A DNA stretch of 43,595 nt from Tubiluchus corallicola. Taxonomy: Eukaryota > Priapulida > Priapulimorpha > Priapulimorphida > Tubiluchidae. The position numbers and the translations under genes are program-made. Where the stretch lies: contig JAQGDQ010001379.1 in the NCBI GenBank assembly GCA_030141605.1, forward strand, positions 1 through 43,595. The letters are read 5' to 3'. Shown piece by piece: positions 20,573 through 31,556 of this stretch (positions within the stretch are counted from its first letter, which is position 1; every line of letters starts with the position of its first letter). The notes under the pieces are model-generated. The model was not told where the DNA came from. It saw only the letters and a list, made by a program, of their open reading frames with translations, and did no database searches.

Positions 20573-21254
20573 AAATCAGAAGAATATTACATGAGCAAAC
20601 AAGATCGATAGAAGTGCAATCAAATCTGCAAAGGCAAAACGCATCTTCGTTAAAAGAAATGTTCTGCGTCGCAATTACGTCCAATTATTTTTTATGATCT
20701 AATGATAATGATAAGGCTGAAGTAACGAGAGAAATCAAACGCAATTTCCTTAGTGTAAACACCTTAATGCAATGCCCTTTTCCAATGGACGTGCTTTAGT
20801 CCTTCAAAACAAGAAAAGCTAATTTGCAAAACTTGAAATTTCAATAGAAATTATCCTTAGAGACGAATGTCTCTTCATCGCAGCCCATAAATTTTCCAGG
20901 AAAATTATTGATTGGCAACGAGGCATTGTTGTTGTTCATTGGAGTTTTTTGATTATGAATGTTATTGATTTCACATCGAGTCTAATTTGAGCGTGATTAT
21001 GCACACATTATGCGTGAGAGAGCACGCACAATTACTGGTTTATTTGATGATAAATCTTCTTCTTTTTTGAATTGCCAAAACTAAAACATTTAAGTGTATC
21101 ACCATCACCGTCACCGTTACCGTCACCGTCACCGCCATCGTCATCGTCACCGTCACTATCACTATCACTGTTGCTATTATTGTTATTACTTTGTATTTTT
21201 GCAGTGTCTTGGACGGATAAAAATCACTTTACTTGAATTACTTTACTAAGGACT
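20573..21254. other. Unique insert between the two array blocks, candidate regulatory sequence
   Basis: Non-repetitive DNA splits the 53-bp array. At 20820-21060 it has homeodomain-like strings (CCCATAAATTTT, ATTGATTGGC, TTATTGATTT) without coding potential. From 21099 to 21180 lies a (CACCGT/CACTAT)n hexanucleotide run. A conserved element is possible but untested. Confidence 0.35.
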
Positions 21255-22448
21255 CAAGCAACGCAGACCCATTAATGACGTAAGCAAAAACTGTGTAATT
21301 TTACAATTTGCGTACTCTGAGCCATTAATGACGTAACCAAAAACTGTGCAATTTTACAATTGTCGTACTCTGAACCATTAATGACGTAACCAAAAACTGT
21401 GCAATTTTACAATTTGCATACTCTGAGCCATTAATGACGTAAGCAAAAAGTGTGCAATTTTACAATTTGCGATCTGTGAGCCATTAATGACGAAAGCAAA
21501 AACTGTGCAATTTTACAATTTGCGTACCCTGAACCATTAATGACGAAAGCAAAAACTGTGCAATTTTACAATTGTCGTACTCTGAGCCATTAACGACGTA
21601 AGCAAAAAGTGTGCAATTTTACAATTTGCGTACTCTGAGCCATTAACGACGAAAGCAAAAAGTGTGCAATTTTACAATTTGCGTACTCTGAGCCATTAAC
21701 GACGTAAGCAAAAACTGTGCAATTTTACAATTGTCGTACTCTGAGCCATTAGTGACGTAAGCAAAAAGTGTGCAATTTTACAATTTGCGTACTCTGAGCC
21801 ATTAACGACGAAAGCAAAAATTGTGCAATTTTACAATTTGCGTACTCTGAGCCGTTAATGACGTAAGCAAAAAGTGTGCAATCTTACAATTTGCGTACTC
21901 TGAGCCGTTAATGACGTAAGCAAAAATGTGCAATTTTACAATTCGTACTCTGAGCCTTAATGACGTAAGCAAAAATGTGCAATTTTACAATTGGTTGGTT
22001 TGGGTGTGTTTTTTTGCGTACTCTGAGCCTTAATGACGAAAGCAAAAATGTGCAATTTTACAATTCGTACTCTGAGCCATTAAGACGTAAGCAAAAATGT
22101 GCAATTTTTTGTTTGGTGGAAGCAAAAAGTGTGCAATTTTACAATTTGCGTACTCTGAGCCGTTAATGACGTAAGCAAAAAGTGTGCAATTTTACAATTT
22201 GCGTACTCTGAGCCGTTAATGACGAAAGCAAAAACTGTGCAATTTTACAATTGTCGTACTCTGAGCCATTAATGACGTAAGCAAAAAGTGTGCAATTTTA
22301 CAATTGTCGTACTCTGAGCCATTAATGACGAAAGCAAAAACTGTGCAATTTTACAATTGTCGTACTCTGAGCCATTAATGACGAAAGCAAAAACTGTGCA
22401 ATTTTACAATTGTCGTACTCTGAGCCATTAATGACGTAAGCAAAAACT
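21255..22448. repeat. About 50-55-bp array, block 2 (about 22 copies)
   Basis: Same unit as 19805-20572, with TTAATGACGTAAGC or TTAACGACG variants and ATTGTCGTACTCT as an extra subtype. The stretch at about 21900-22130 is degraded by small deletions and includes foreign bits near 21995 and 22110. The open frame 21975-22166 is an artefact of this. Confidence 0.95.
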
Positions 22449-22460
22449 GCCGCTACTCAC

Positions 22461-22541
22461 GCAAACTTCTAAAGTGAAGCCATTCTGACAGCCCTCCGAA
22501 CAACGTCCTCTCCACTCTGCTGATGCAAGCAGGACCTCCAT
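22461..22541 (-). CDS. Candidate first coding exon of the Sp gene (speculative)
   Basis: On the minus strand an ATG at 22541 opens a 27-codon frame beginning MEVLLASAEW and ending at 22461 in phase 0, followed by the strong donor GTGAGT (22460-22455). Phase 0 suits the acceptor at 14921. An in-frame TAA lies upstream, and a TATAAATA box is at 22587-22594. Against it: the peptide does not resemble the short vertebrate Sp8/Sp9 first exon (MATSLLG). Two other frames also run through here, one starting MFALYLPTT and another MPSRTDV. Confidence 0.2.
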
Positions 22542-22586
22542 GATGGACAAACACCACAGAATGTCCACCGGACGATTCTGCTGCCA

Positions 22587-22594
22587 TATTTATA
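22587..22594 (-). promoter_or_regulatory. TATA-like box
   Basis: TATAAATA on the minus strand, about 46 nt before the candidate ATG at 22541. It lies in a GC-richer island (about 22450-22740) between the array and AT-rich DNA. A promoter role is inference. Confidence 0.25.
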
Positions 22595-23035
22595 CTCAAG
22601 TTCTGAGGCGAATATGACGGACAAACAGACGTAGTTGGCAAATATAAAGCAAACAATACAGCAAACGTCAGTTCTACTAGGCAAACTTTGAATTGTTGGA
22701 AGACCGGGTGGCCGCTAGTAGGCGTGGTCGGCCTGCCGTCGGGGGTGCCAGGCAGTAGATCAAATGAAATTTCTAGAAAGTTAATTGCACAAGACCAAAG
22801 TATTGTATGTCAACGTGAAGTCAGAGAAATGAGCAGAGACAAAAATGACGGTTATGAACGTTAAGATACTTCTGCTTCCATATTTGTCATCAAATTTATT
22901 ATATTTTTAAATTCAAGGATGTTTTTAAATTCAAGGAAACTTTTGTTACTTTTGATGTTTTTGATCTTGCTAATTGAAAATGAATTTTTCCTTGACTAGT
23001 TGAAGACATAATGAAGATATATTTTCTTTCCTCAT
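22595..23035. other. GC-richer island then AT-rich spacer
   Basis: 22700-22750 is strikingly GC-rich (GGTGGCCGCTAGTAGGCG and neighbours), with a weak CTCF-like string at 22712-22724. The rest is AT-rich without recognised features. Confidence 0.35.
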
Positions 23036-23575
<540 letters not shown>

Positions 23576-24210
23576 TGTTTATCTTCAAGAAATATACAAC
23601 TTTTTTGCGGGTATGATAAATTTATATATCATTTTATAAAAAATATGTTCGCATTACATTATTATACAGGTGCTATGATTTTTTCATCGCTAGGATAAAT
23701 ATATAAACTCTTCAAAATCTATTTTAAAAGAAAAAAATATTCGTACTCTTACCTACAGTTAATTGATATATTGGCGAATATATTTATAAGAATTTTTATC
23801 TTAAATCGTTTAGCTTGTCACTGAGAGCTATTTTTGAAATTTACGAATTTGAAAAAAAAATCAGCCTGTTTAGGTAATTAGATTGAAGTGAAAATACAGA
23901 CAGACAAACAGGCACATAAACACGTAAATGACTTGTTTAAAGACTCGGTAGGACCGCAACTGCTCAGTCAACATGTGAATATTGGGACAACAAACATGTT
24001 ATGGGCCACTAAACATAAAACAGTAAACATATAAAAACATACACATACAACTTTACGCACTCGTAAACTGGAAACAACCCCCCATGTACCTGAGCAGGAG
24101 AGAGACGGAGGTGTCGTAAAAATCCCCTCTTTCAAAACTAGCACCTGAGATTATTCGATTCTCATTCGCTTCGGGCAGATTTCGCAAAACATCATAAAAC
24201 AGGGTAAATT
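23576..24210. other. No gene recognised
   Basis: Unique AT-rich sequence with no notable open frame or element end. Confidence 0.4.
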
Positions 24211-24302
24211 GCAGAGTCAACATGTTCAACATCTCTTCTGTATCAGAGGTACTCAGGCTATAGAATGGGAGGCTGAGGACGTTCAGGTGTTTCGTTTGAC
24301 CA

Positions 24303-24315
24303 CCACCAGGGGGAC
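24303..24315 (+). promoter_or_regulatory. CTCF-like motif, copy 1
   Basis: CCACCAGGGGGAC matches 11 of 12 positions of the CTCF core; the usual C at position 12 is A. Confidence 0.4.
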
Positions 24316-24485
24316 GATGTACATCTATGAAGAAAAACTATGGAGGTCTAGTTTTGTAAATTAGTTCCAACGTGATCACATTTTTAAATGAATTGCAGAG
24401 ACAACATGTTCAACATCTCTTCTATATCAGGGGTACTCAGCTACAGAATGGGAGGCTGAGAACGTTCAGGTGTTTCGTTTGACCA

Positions 24486-24498
24486 CCACCAGGGGGAC
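24486..24498 (+). promoter_or_regulatory. CTCF-like motif, copy 2
   Basis: The same CCACCAGGGGGAC string is unchanged in the second copy of the 184-bp duplication, in the same orientation, while flanking bases have diverged. Confidence 0.4.
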
Positions 24499-24785
24499 AA
24501 TGTACATCTACGAAGAAAAACTACGGAGGTCTTGAAACTAAGTTGGGTAAATTAGTTTCAACGTGAACACATTTTTAAATAAATTTATCCAGAAGACTCC
24601 CTAATCGATAATTGATAATTAGTTTACGCTGAGAGTAATTTTTTAATACTAACTGGGTAAAGAGTTAAAATGTACAAATAAGTATAACATGTTTACACGA
24701 CAGCTCACAAAAACAAACATATTTACAGGTTTACAACGCATAGCGACATCACGTATTAATAGCAAGTTGCTTTTTAGTATGATAT

Positions 24786-24836
24786 GGCGTTCCTCAAGGA
24801 TCTACTTTGGGTCCTAATAGTTTTTGCTGTGTGCTG
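24786..24836 (+). mobile_element. Reverse-transcriptase fragment (LINE remnant)
   Basis: Plus-strand translation GVPQGSTLGPNSFCCVL is the PQG block of non-LTR reverse transcriptases. No other RT motif was found around it. Confidence 0.55.
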
Positions 24837-25088
24837 ACGTTTTTTTTGCTACGACTTCTCTTTTCTTACCCATTTTATAGGTTATAAAACCAATGCAAGA
24901 GAGCATAACATTAAATCTTGATTGGTTTTGTGGAGATTTATATGAAAATACTCGTTGAAATAAAACGAAAACAAAAATTGAATAAAATAAAACAGTGGAT
25001 TAAGTAAAGCTTTTAATTTAGCTAAATGATTATAAGTCTAACTAGAGTGTTATGAAAATAGTCTGGTGAGACTATATACAGTGAGATT

Positions 25089-25396
<308 letters not shown>

Positions 25397-25398
<2 letters not shown>

Positions 25399-25789
25399 CG
25401 TGATCATAAATAACACAAATTTAAGAAGCGAGGCAGAAGGGAAGACCTTCTTCCTCCTAGCAAACTCGGATATCCGGAGCACGGATTACTCTTTCCCGAA
25501 CGCGTGAGAGGGGCGTGGCTTAAATCAACATTTTCTATGTCCACAGCGGCCCCTACGCAGATGCATCGTCAACCGACCAAGCCACGGTCTCATTCTGACT
25601 CCCTCTAGCGAGAAAAACCTCTGCAGATAAATGAACGCAAGGAAAAAGTACAATGCGCGGTGTAACAATATAGTTAATGTATAACAATGCTTCACAATGC
25701 AGTCAGACGTAATGTATATGCATGAGTCTGGGGTAATAACTCTACGTATTTTTTCAAAATTACATAAGCTTGGTATGACATACACATTT
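25397..25789. other. Unique block with Sp/KLF-like and weak CTCF-like motifs
   Basis: GGGGCGTGGC at 25510-25519 is an Sp/KLF GC/CACCC-box. CTCGCTAGAGGGAGT on the minus strand (25598-25612) partly fits CTCF. An 86-residue minus-strand frame (25525-25785) has no known similarity. Confidence 0.35.
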
Positions 25790-26600
25790 AGTTTAGTTTA
25801 AACATAATTTATTTAGGATTGGATCAGACAGTTCGAACAACATGATTTAGGATCCTCACCACAACAGACTTTATACACTATTTACAAGAACATCTACAGT
25901 AAGAATAAACTATACTTAGTTTTTAGTATACTTTAGTATAGCAAAGTTTTACTACAGTGACACATTAGACATTAGTAGAAAATGACGGTTAGTAAATATT
26001 AATGTACGAATATTTAAGACTGATGCATTTTATATCAGATAGAAACTACATGAAGCGTTTAGTACGTAATATAAAGTCATGTATACATTGGAATATTTTA
26101 CAGTTAGCAACATAGTTAAATTCATCTTTTCCGAATAATAACAACTTCAACAGATCATTATTTCCTAAGGCAGCTATATTAAGGTTTTCGGGCAGAAGTA
26201 TTGCATTTAATTTATCAAACATAACTACCCTAGCTAGTTGATACAATGGGCAGTGCAACAAAAAGTGTTCAACAGACTCAAATCGAAATCCACAGTTACA
26301 ATTCGGCAATACTGGATGACCGTTATTATCTTTACAGCCTTTAGAGAAGAGGTCATAGTTTAGCTGAGAAAATCCGATTCTCATGCGCGTATGATGCACT
26401 GAAATTGGAGGTTTACCAAATGAAAAATGTTTCTTACGCAACGAAAAACTTAAATGAGATTTGAGCTCTTGTTTGAATTGTGAAATAGATGTAATTTCAC
26501 GAATGTTCTGTGGTAAATTGTTCCACATGTTAATGACATACACATTTATAGGCATGCAAGCATTTAAGCCAAGCAACATAGTTTTTTCGTTACCGCTAAC
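25790..26600 (-). mobile_element. 5'-truncated non-LTR retrotransposon (LINE), 3' end
   Basis: The frame at 26046-26579 encodes the C-terminal part of a LINE polyprotein: MWNNLPQNIREITSISQFK, then HTRMRIGFSQLN, then NCNCGFRFESVEHFLLHCP, a Cys/His knuckle-like end typical of CR1/L2/Jockey-type elements. Reverse transcriptase and endonuclease are absent, as in usual 5' truncation; the frame closes upstream near 26600. The 3' UTR ends near 25790 in AAATAAATTATG plus short TAAAC repeats. It directly abuts the family A copy at 26608. Confidence 0.8.
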
Positions 26601-26607
26601 TTAAAGA

Positions 26608-27165
26608 AAGGCAGGACGATTTTTCATACACAATTTTCATGTATACGTTTCAAGTATACATTTTAACACAATTAACACTGCCAAACCATTTCTGATAGTT
26701 AAATAATAGATTAAAAAACTCAATTAACGGCGGGCGAGCTCAACTATTGACGACATCACAAACTAACATAATTTTCAACACCAAAGATATTCTACGAACG
26801 CGTTGCACGCGTTTACGAAAGCGAAAATTGAAGTACAGTGCTACTATAAGATATTCAGTGTGTAGTACTAAAACTAGGCAAGTTTTAAGATAAAAATTCC
26901 AATTTCTAATTTACAGTTGTGCTCACGTATGAGCTGTCGAACGTGTGTAGTTCATCAGAAACTAACACATCTGAACTGAGAGGTACAGCACCTGTTTTTG
27001 TGCAATGGTTTCCCAAATGCAGGCGCCGGTGCCAGTCTAACTAGCGAATAGCGAAATGTATGTAATAGCAAAGAACTAGTGGCGCGAACGTGAAATTGTG
27101 TTTGTGTCGTAATAAAAGTATGTTTCCTTTCAATGTGTTAAAGAGTTGTTTCCACCTACAGTATA
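26608..27165 (+). mobile_element. Dispersed repeat family A, most complete copy
   Basis: About 560 bp. The left end reads GGCAGGACGATTTTTCATAC and matches the reversed ends of the 9.3 and 40.2 kb copies. The right part matches 1780-2090. Landmarks are TTAACGGCGGGCGAGC, ACATCACAAACTAAC, GCGAAAATTGAAGTACAG, ACTAGGCAAGTTTTAAG and GAAATTGTGTTTGTGT. No open frame and no obvious terminal inverted repeats were found. SINE, MITE or LTR fragment remain possible. Confidence 0.7.
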
Positions 27166-27499
27166 AGTTTTGAGATATATTTTAAAGTGTAATTTTCTTT
27201 ACAGTTTCTGCATAAGATTATTCTTCACTACAGATGACGACATAATAAAAACACGATCGCCCTCCCACGCTGACTGTTGAACGTTAAGATCAAATTAATA
27301 TTAGCGCAACGATATTTCAAATTAAATTATTACAATTATTTTAATTATGAAATAAGTTTGTTTGGCGTATGAATGATGCAATAAGTGAGTGAAAGTGAGT
27401 AATCAAGTTTTATACAGCGTTGCTGCCACCGCAAGCCCTGCCTCCAATCAATCATAATGCTATTTTAATATACCTCTATGTAAATTAAACATACACTGT
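27166..27499. other. No gene recognised
   Basis: Unique AT-rich spacer between the family A copy and the next tandem array. Confidence 0.4.
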
Positions 27500-27785
27500 G
27501 GTCGTTTCTTCTCCTCTTTTCCTTCTTCCTATCCCCAATCTTACTATTTTTTCCATTCCATCATGTCTAGTAACCCTAACCATTCTTTCATTCACTCATC
27601 CTTCCCTCTTTTCCTTCTTCCTATCCCTAATCTTACTGTTTTTTCCATTCCATCGTGTCTACTAACCCTAACCATTCTGTCATTCACTCATTCTCCCCTT
27701 CCTTCCTTCTTCCTATCCCTAATCTTACTATTTTTTCCATTCCATCATGTCTAATAAACCTAAGCGTTCTTTCATTCACTCATTT
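27500..27785. repeat. About 93-bp tandem repeat, 3 copies
   Basis: Units start TTTTCCTTCTTCCTATCC at about 27516, 27609 and 27703 and contain ATTCCATCATGTCTA and CATTCACTCAT. Ser/Phe/Leu-rich frames here follow the repeat. Confidence 0.92.
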
Positions 27786-27799
27786 GTGCCACCCTAACA

Positions 27800-27960
27800 A
27801 GCCAAGCTTTCAAGGTGTCATACAGCAACTCTTTTATTTGGTTAATTTGACTTCATCAACGTTTGTTTACCTATACTGTTTCTTTTTTTCCAATAATATT
27901 GCATGTTGATGTATTGTATATGTATTGCTGGAGGGAAATAAATTGACTGATTGATTGATT
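27800..27960 (+). mobile_element. LINE-like 3' tail
   Basis: GCTGGAGGGAAATAAATTGA followed by short TGAT/TGATT repeats (27930-27960) looks like the 3' end of CR1/L2-type LINEs, which often end in tandem short repeats. The upstream C/T-rich sequence may be its 3' UTR. No coding part was seen. Confidence 0.5.
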
Positions 27961-28010
27961 GAAACTATTGTAAATGTGTAATGTGAAATAAATGACTTAT
28001 GACTTATGAC
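27961..28010 (+). mobile_element. Second retroposon tail, shared with 41222-41268
   Basis: GAAACTATTGTAAATGTG and AAATAAATGACTTATGACTT are identical at 41223-41267. The ATGACTT duplications look like the simple tail of a retroposed element. Confidence 0.6.
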
Positions 28011-28139
28011 AATATTTTGCATAAAAATTCACACTATTTCGACTCAGAGGAACAAATTTTCGTTTAATTTATCAATCGCTCTAGCCCTGTGGTGTTGAAC
28101 TCTCCCTGCATGTTATGTTAATTAGCCAAGAAAATTCTG

Positions 28140-28438
28140 CCCAACTATGAACGATTGGATACAGATAATTAAAGGGATGGGTGCCGCCCGAGTTCGTGTG
28201 ATATGGGCCGGCATGACACGTCTCTCACACGAACTGTCACGAGCTGAGATTCGCCGCATATTTGCATGCATTAGTCCGCCAAGTCCACAGAGAATTGAGG
28301 AATGTCCAGGACCCTGCAGCGTGGAGTTCTGCTAGTCGGTCGGGTTTGATAATGCCCAATTCATTGAGTGTCAGTTGCTTAAACAAGAGCGCTCATCGAA
28401 TTTTAAACAGTCTGTCCCCCGGGAACGTTTAAGAAAAC
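28140..28438. promoter_or_regulatory. GC-richer block with inverted repeat and octamer, candidate regulatory element
   Basis: Perfect 10-bp arms GTTCGTGTGA (28192-28201) and TCACACGAAC (28225-28234) flank a 23-bp GC-rich spacer. The POU octamer ATTTGCAT lies at 28260-28267. The 62-residue plus frame (28147-28335) has no recognised similarity. Sequence is unique and richer in GC than its flanks. Confidence 0.4.
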
Positions 28439-28518
28439 TTAGCGCTCAGATCCGCTGAATTGAAATTTCACAAAGGTCTTTGACGAATATGGATGTATGC
28501 ACTTCGTAAGGTAGTTTG

Positions 28519-28966
28519 CCACGTTTGGGAAGAGGGAAAGATGTAAAAGCAACGTTTGGAAAGAGGGCAAGATGTAAAAGCAACGTTTGGAAAGAGGGCA
28601 AGATGTAAAAGCAACGTTTGGAAAGAGGGCAAGATGTAAAAGCAACGTTTGGAAAGAGGGCAAGATATAAAAGCAACGTTTGGAAAGAGGGCAAGATGTA
28701 AAAGCAACGTTTGGAAAGAGGGCAAGATGTAAAAGCAACGTTTGGAAAGAGGGCAAGATGTAAAAGCAACGTTTGGAAAGAGGGCAAGATGTAAAAGCAA
28801 CGTTTGGAAAGAGGGCAAGATATAAAAGCAACGTTTAGAAAGAGGGCAAGATATAAAAGCAACGTTTGGAAAAAGGGCAAGATATAAAAGCAACATCTGG
28901 AAAGAGGGCAAGATATAGAAGCAACGTTTGGAAAGAGGGCAAGATATAAAAGCAACGTTTAAAAAG
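28519..28966. repeat. 31-bp minisatellite, about 14 copies
   Basis: The unit combines GCAACGTTTGGAAAGAGGG and CAAGATGTAAAA, with GATATAAAA as the main variant. Because 31 is one more than a multiple of three, all three minus-strand frames stay open, giving three overlapping false proteins. Confidence 0.96.
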
Positions 28967-29211
28967 AGATCTAATTTGTAAAATGACTTGCCAATCCAAG
29001 CATGAAAAGCAGAGAATATTTGAAAAGCTAAACAAATAAAATTTAAACCAAGCAAGAACAGTGACAATTGACAATATTTAAATAAATAAATAAATATTAA
29101 AAAAAGGAAGAATAATTAAACGCCACAACGATTCTTTTCCGAGTGATAAAAAAGACGAAAAAAAGGAAAAATAATAATAGAACTAGTAAAATTTTTTTGA
29201 CAGTTTTTTGT
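28967..29211. other. AT-rich spacer
   Basis: No gene recognised. CTTGCCAATCCA(A/G)(G/A)CATGAAAAGCAGAGAATATTT recurs at about 29733, just past the next array, so the two arrays share flank sequence. Confidence 0.5.
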
Positions 29212-29712
29212 TTACATTATTATTACGTGAAAAGGATATCATATTATTATTACATGAAAAGAATATCATATTATTATTACATGAAAAGAATATATTATTA
29301 TTACATGAAAAGGATATGATATTATTATTATTATGTGAAAAGGTCATCATATTATTATTACATGAAAAGAATATCATATTATTATTACATGAAAAGGATA
29401 TCATATTATTATTACATGAAAAGGATATCATATTATTATTACATGAAAAGGATGTGATATTATTATTACATGAAAAGAATATCATGTTATTATTACATGA
29501 AAAGGATATCATATTATTATTACATGAAAAGGATATGATATTATTATTACATGAAAGGATATCATATTATTATTACATGAAATGAATATCATATTATTAT
29601 TACATGAAAAGAATATCATATTATTATTATATGAAAAGGATATGATATTATTATTACATGAAAAGAATATCATGTTATTATTACATGAAAATGATATTAT
29701 ATTACATTTTAT
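29212..29712. repeat. 27-bp minisatellite, about 18 copies
   Basis: The unit is ATTATTATTACATGAAAAG plus GATATCAT or close variants. Its length keeps one plus frame open (LLLHEKDII-type), which is an artefact of 27 being a multiple of three. Confidence 0.95.
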
Positions 29713-30135
29713 TACATGAAAAATATAAAATAACTTGCCAATCCAGACATGAAAAGCAGAGAATATTTCGAAAACGAATTAAAAAATCCAAAAATAAAAA
29801 AAAACTGGGAAAAGGAAGAAAGGGCACAACCTTCCGAACTAAGTTTGTACTCCGTTGAACAAAAAAAAGACAAAAAAGAGAATAAAATCATGAGGAAATA
29901 TTAGAACTACTAGACAATTTTTTGAGAAGTTTCTTTATATCATTAATACATAAAAAAGATATCACACACAGAAAAGGATGCAAGAATGATTAATAATTGT
30001 AGATTTTAATGTAGATTTAACAGACGTTATTTGCTTTCATCCGTCTTCTGACTGTTTATACACAAAAATAAAATGTATATGTGTTTTGTACAGTACAGTT
30101 TGTGTACATTTATTGCAATAAATAATATTATTATA
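29713..30135. other. No gene recognised
   Basis: AT-rich unique spacer leading into a pentanucleotide tract. Part of it duplicates the flank before 29212. Confidence 0.4.
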
Positions 30136-30638
30136 TTATGTTATGTTATGTTATGTTATGTTATGTTATGTTATGTTATGTTATGTTATGTTATGTTATG
30201 TTATGTTATGTTATGTTATGTTATGTTATGTTATGTTATGTTATGTTATGTTATGTTATGTTATGTTATGTTATGTTATGTTATGTTATGTTATGTTATG
30301 TTATGTTATGTTATATTATATTATATTATATTATATTATATTATATTATATTATATTATATTATATTATATTATATTATATTATATTATATTATATTATA
30401 TTATATTATATTATATTATATTATATTATATTATATTATATATTATATTATATTATATTATATTATATTATATTATATTATATTATATTATATTATATTA
30501 TATTATATTATATTATATTATATTATATTATATTATATTATATTATAGTATATTATATTATATTATATTATATTATATTATATTATATTATATTATATTA
30601 TATTATATTATATTATATTATATTATATTATATTATAT
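30136..30638. repeat. (TTATG)35 joined to (TTATA)~66 pentanucleotide tract
   Basis: Pure TTATG repeats from 30136 to 30310 change abruptly to TTATA repeats up to about 30638. Breaks are only a phase slip near 30441 and a GTA variant near 30547. The Met-Leu-Cys-Tyr and Ile-Leu-Tyr-Tyr frames are artefacts. Confidence 0.98.
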
Positions 30639-31373
30639 AGAACGTAGAAAATATAGAAGCCCAGCAGTTAAGAACACAGTTGAGTAAAACATAAGTATAA
30701 AATCACTACCCACAGTCATTGAACAAAACAGAAACTAATGAACTGTCACTTTGTTCTGTGATTGTGGCTTGTGAGTTTATACACCCCTGTTTATTCCCTG
30801 AATTTTTGTCTGACTGGTGCCTGTGTCCTTTTCAGTGTGATATCCATCTCAAATAATAATAATAATAATATAAACAAGAAACTTTAGAAGTTATATTATT
30901 ATTTTTTTATTTTTTCGCCCATTTTATGTGTAAACTTCATTTATTTTGAGTGAATTTACAACACAGTAACTAATACTGATCACCTCATTGCCATTATGTG
31001 CAGTGATGAAATATACAATTGGTTAAGCTAGAGCATGTGATGACTCAAAATAGTTAATTTAAAAATACGACTAGTTCATTAGGAAATACTCAATTAAAAA
31101 AATTATCACCCAGAAAAGAACTACAGTGGCAGTTCGTATCGTTGTGGCCCTTCTTTAGTTTTTTGTTATTATTTTTATTTTTTATTTGTTTATTTATTTT
31201 TTGTCAACTGTCGCTGCTCTTGCCTTTAAAAATGTATCTATTTGTTAGAGAAACCTTCAGAAATGGTGAGGTTAGCGAAGAAGAATCGTTTAGCAATTTT
31301 CTTGACGTTGGAAGATTGTCATCGAGCCAGCTGATACACTACAGACCTCTGGAAAGGCCTGTGAAATAACCAC
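30639..31373. other. No gene recognised
   Basis: AT-rich unique sequence. A 75-residue frame (31142-31369) has a hydrophobic Phe/Leu start but no recognisable domain and no supporting signals. Confidence 0.4.
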
Positions 31374-31475
31374 ATCACACACACACACACACGCACGCAC
31401 GCACGCACACACACACAAATGCACGCGCACACACACACACGCACGCACGCACGCACGCACACACACACAAATGCA

Positions 31476-31513
<38 letters not shown>

Positions 31514-31556
31514 CACAAATTCACGCACGCACGCACACGCACATACACACACACAT
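31374..31556. repeat. (CA)n/(GCAC)n microsatellite
   Basis: CA dinucleotides with interspersed GCAC tetranucleotides. A ~55-bp block (GCACGCACGCAC, CA run, AAATGCACGCGC) is duplicated at about 31391 and 31441. Confidence 0.97.

Larger units (their letters stand above)
24211..24590. repeat. 184-bp tandem duplication carrying CTCF-like sites
   Basis: Two copies start GCAGAG(T/A)CAACATGTTCAAC at 24211 and 24395, about 90% identical. Each includes ATGGGAGGCTGAG, TTCAGGTGTTTCGTTTGACC and CCACCACCAGGGGGAC. No coding frame was recognised. Confidence 0.9.

Noticed and set aside
28519-28966. CRISPR-like array
   Set aside because: Units are contiguous with no unique spacers, and the context is eukaryotic.
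28439-29074. Three overlapping minus-strand proteins with Leu-Phe-Pro-Asn-Val repeats
   Set aside because: A 31-bp unit shifts phase each copy, so all three frames show the same peptides. This is repeat geometry, not coding.
30073-30687. 204-residue Cys/Tyr/Ile-rich protein
   Set aside because: Pure pentanucleotide repeat; three frames are open at once.
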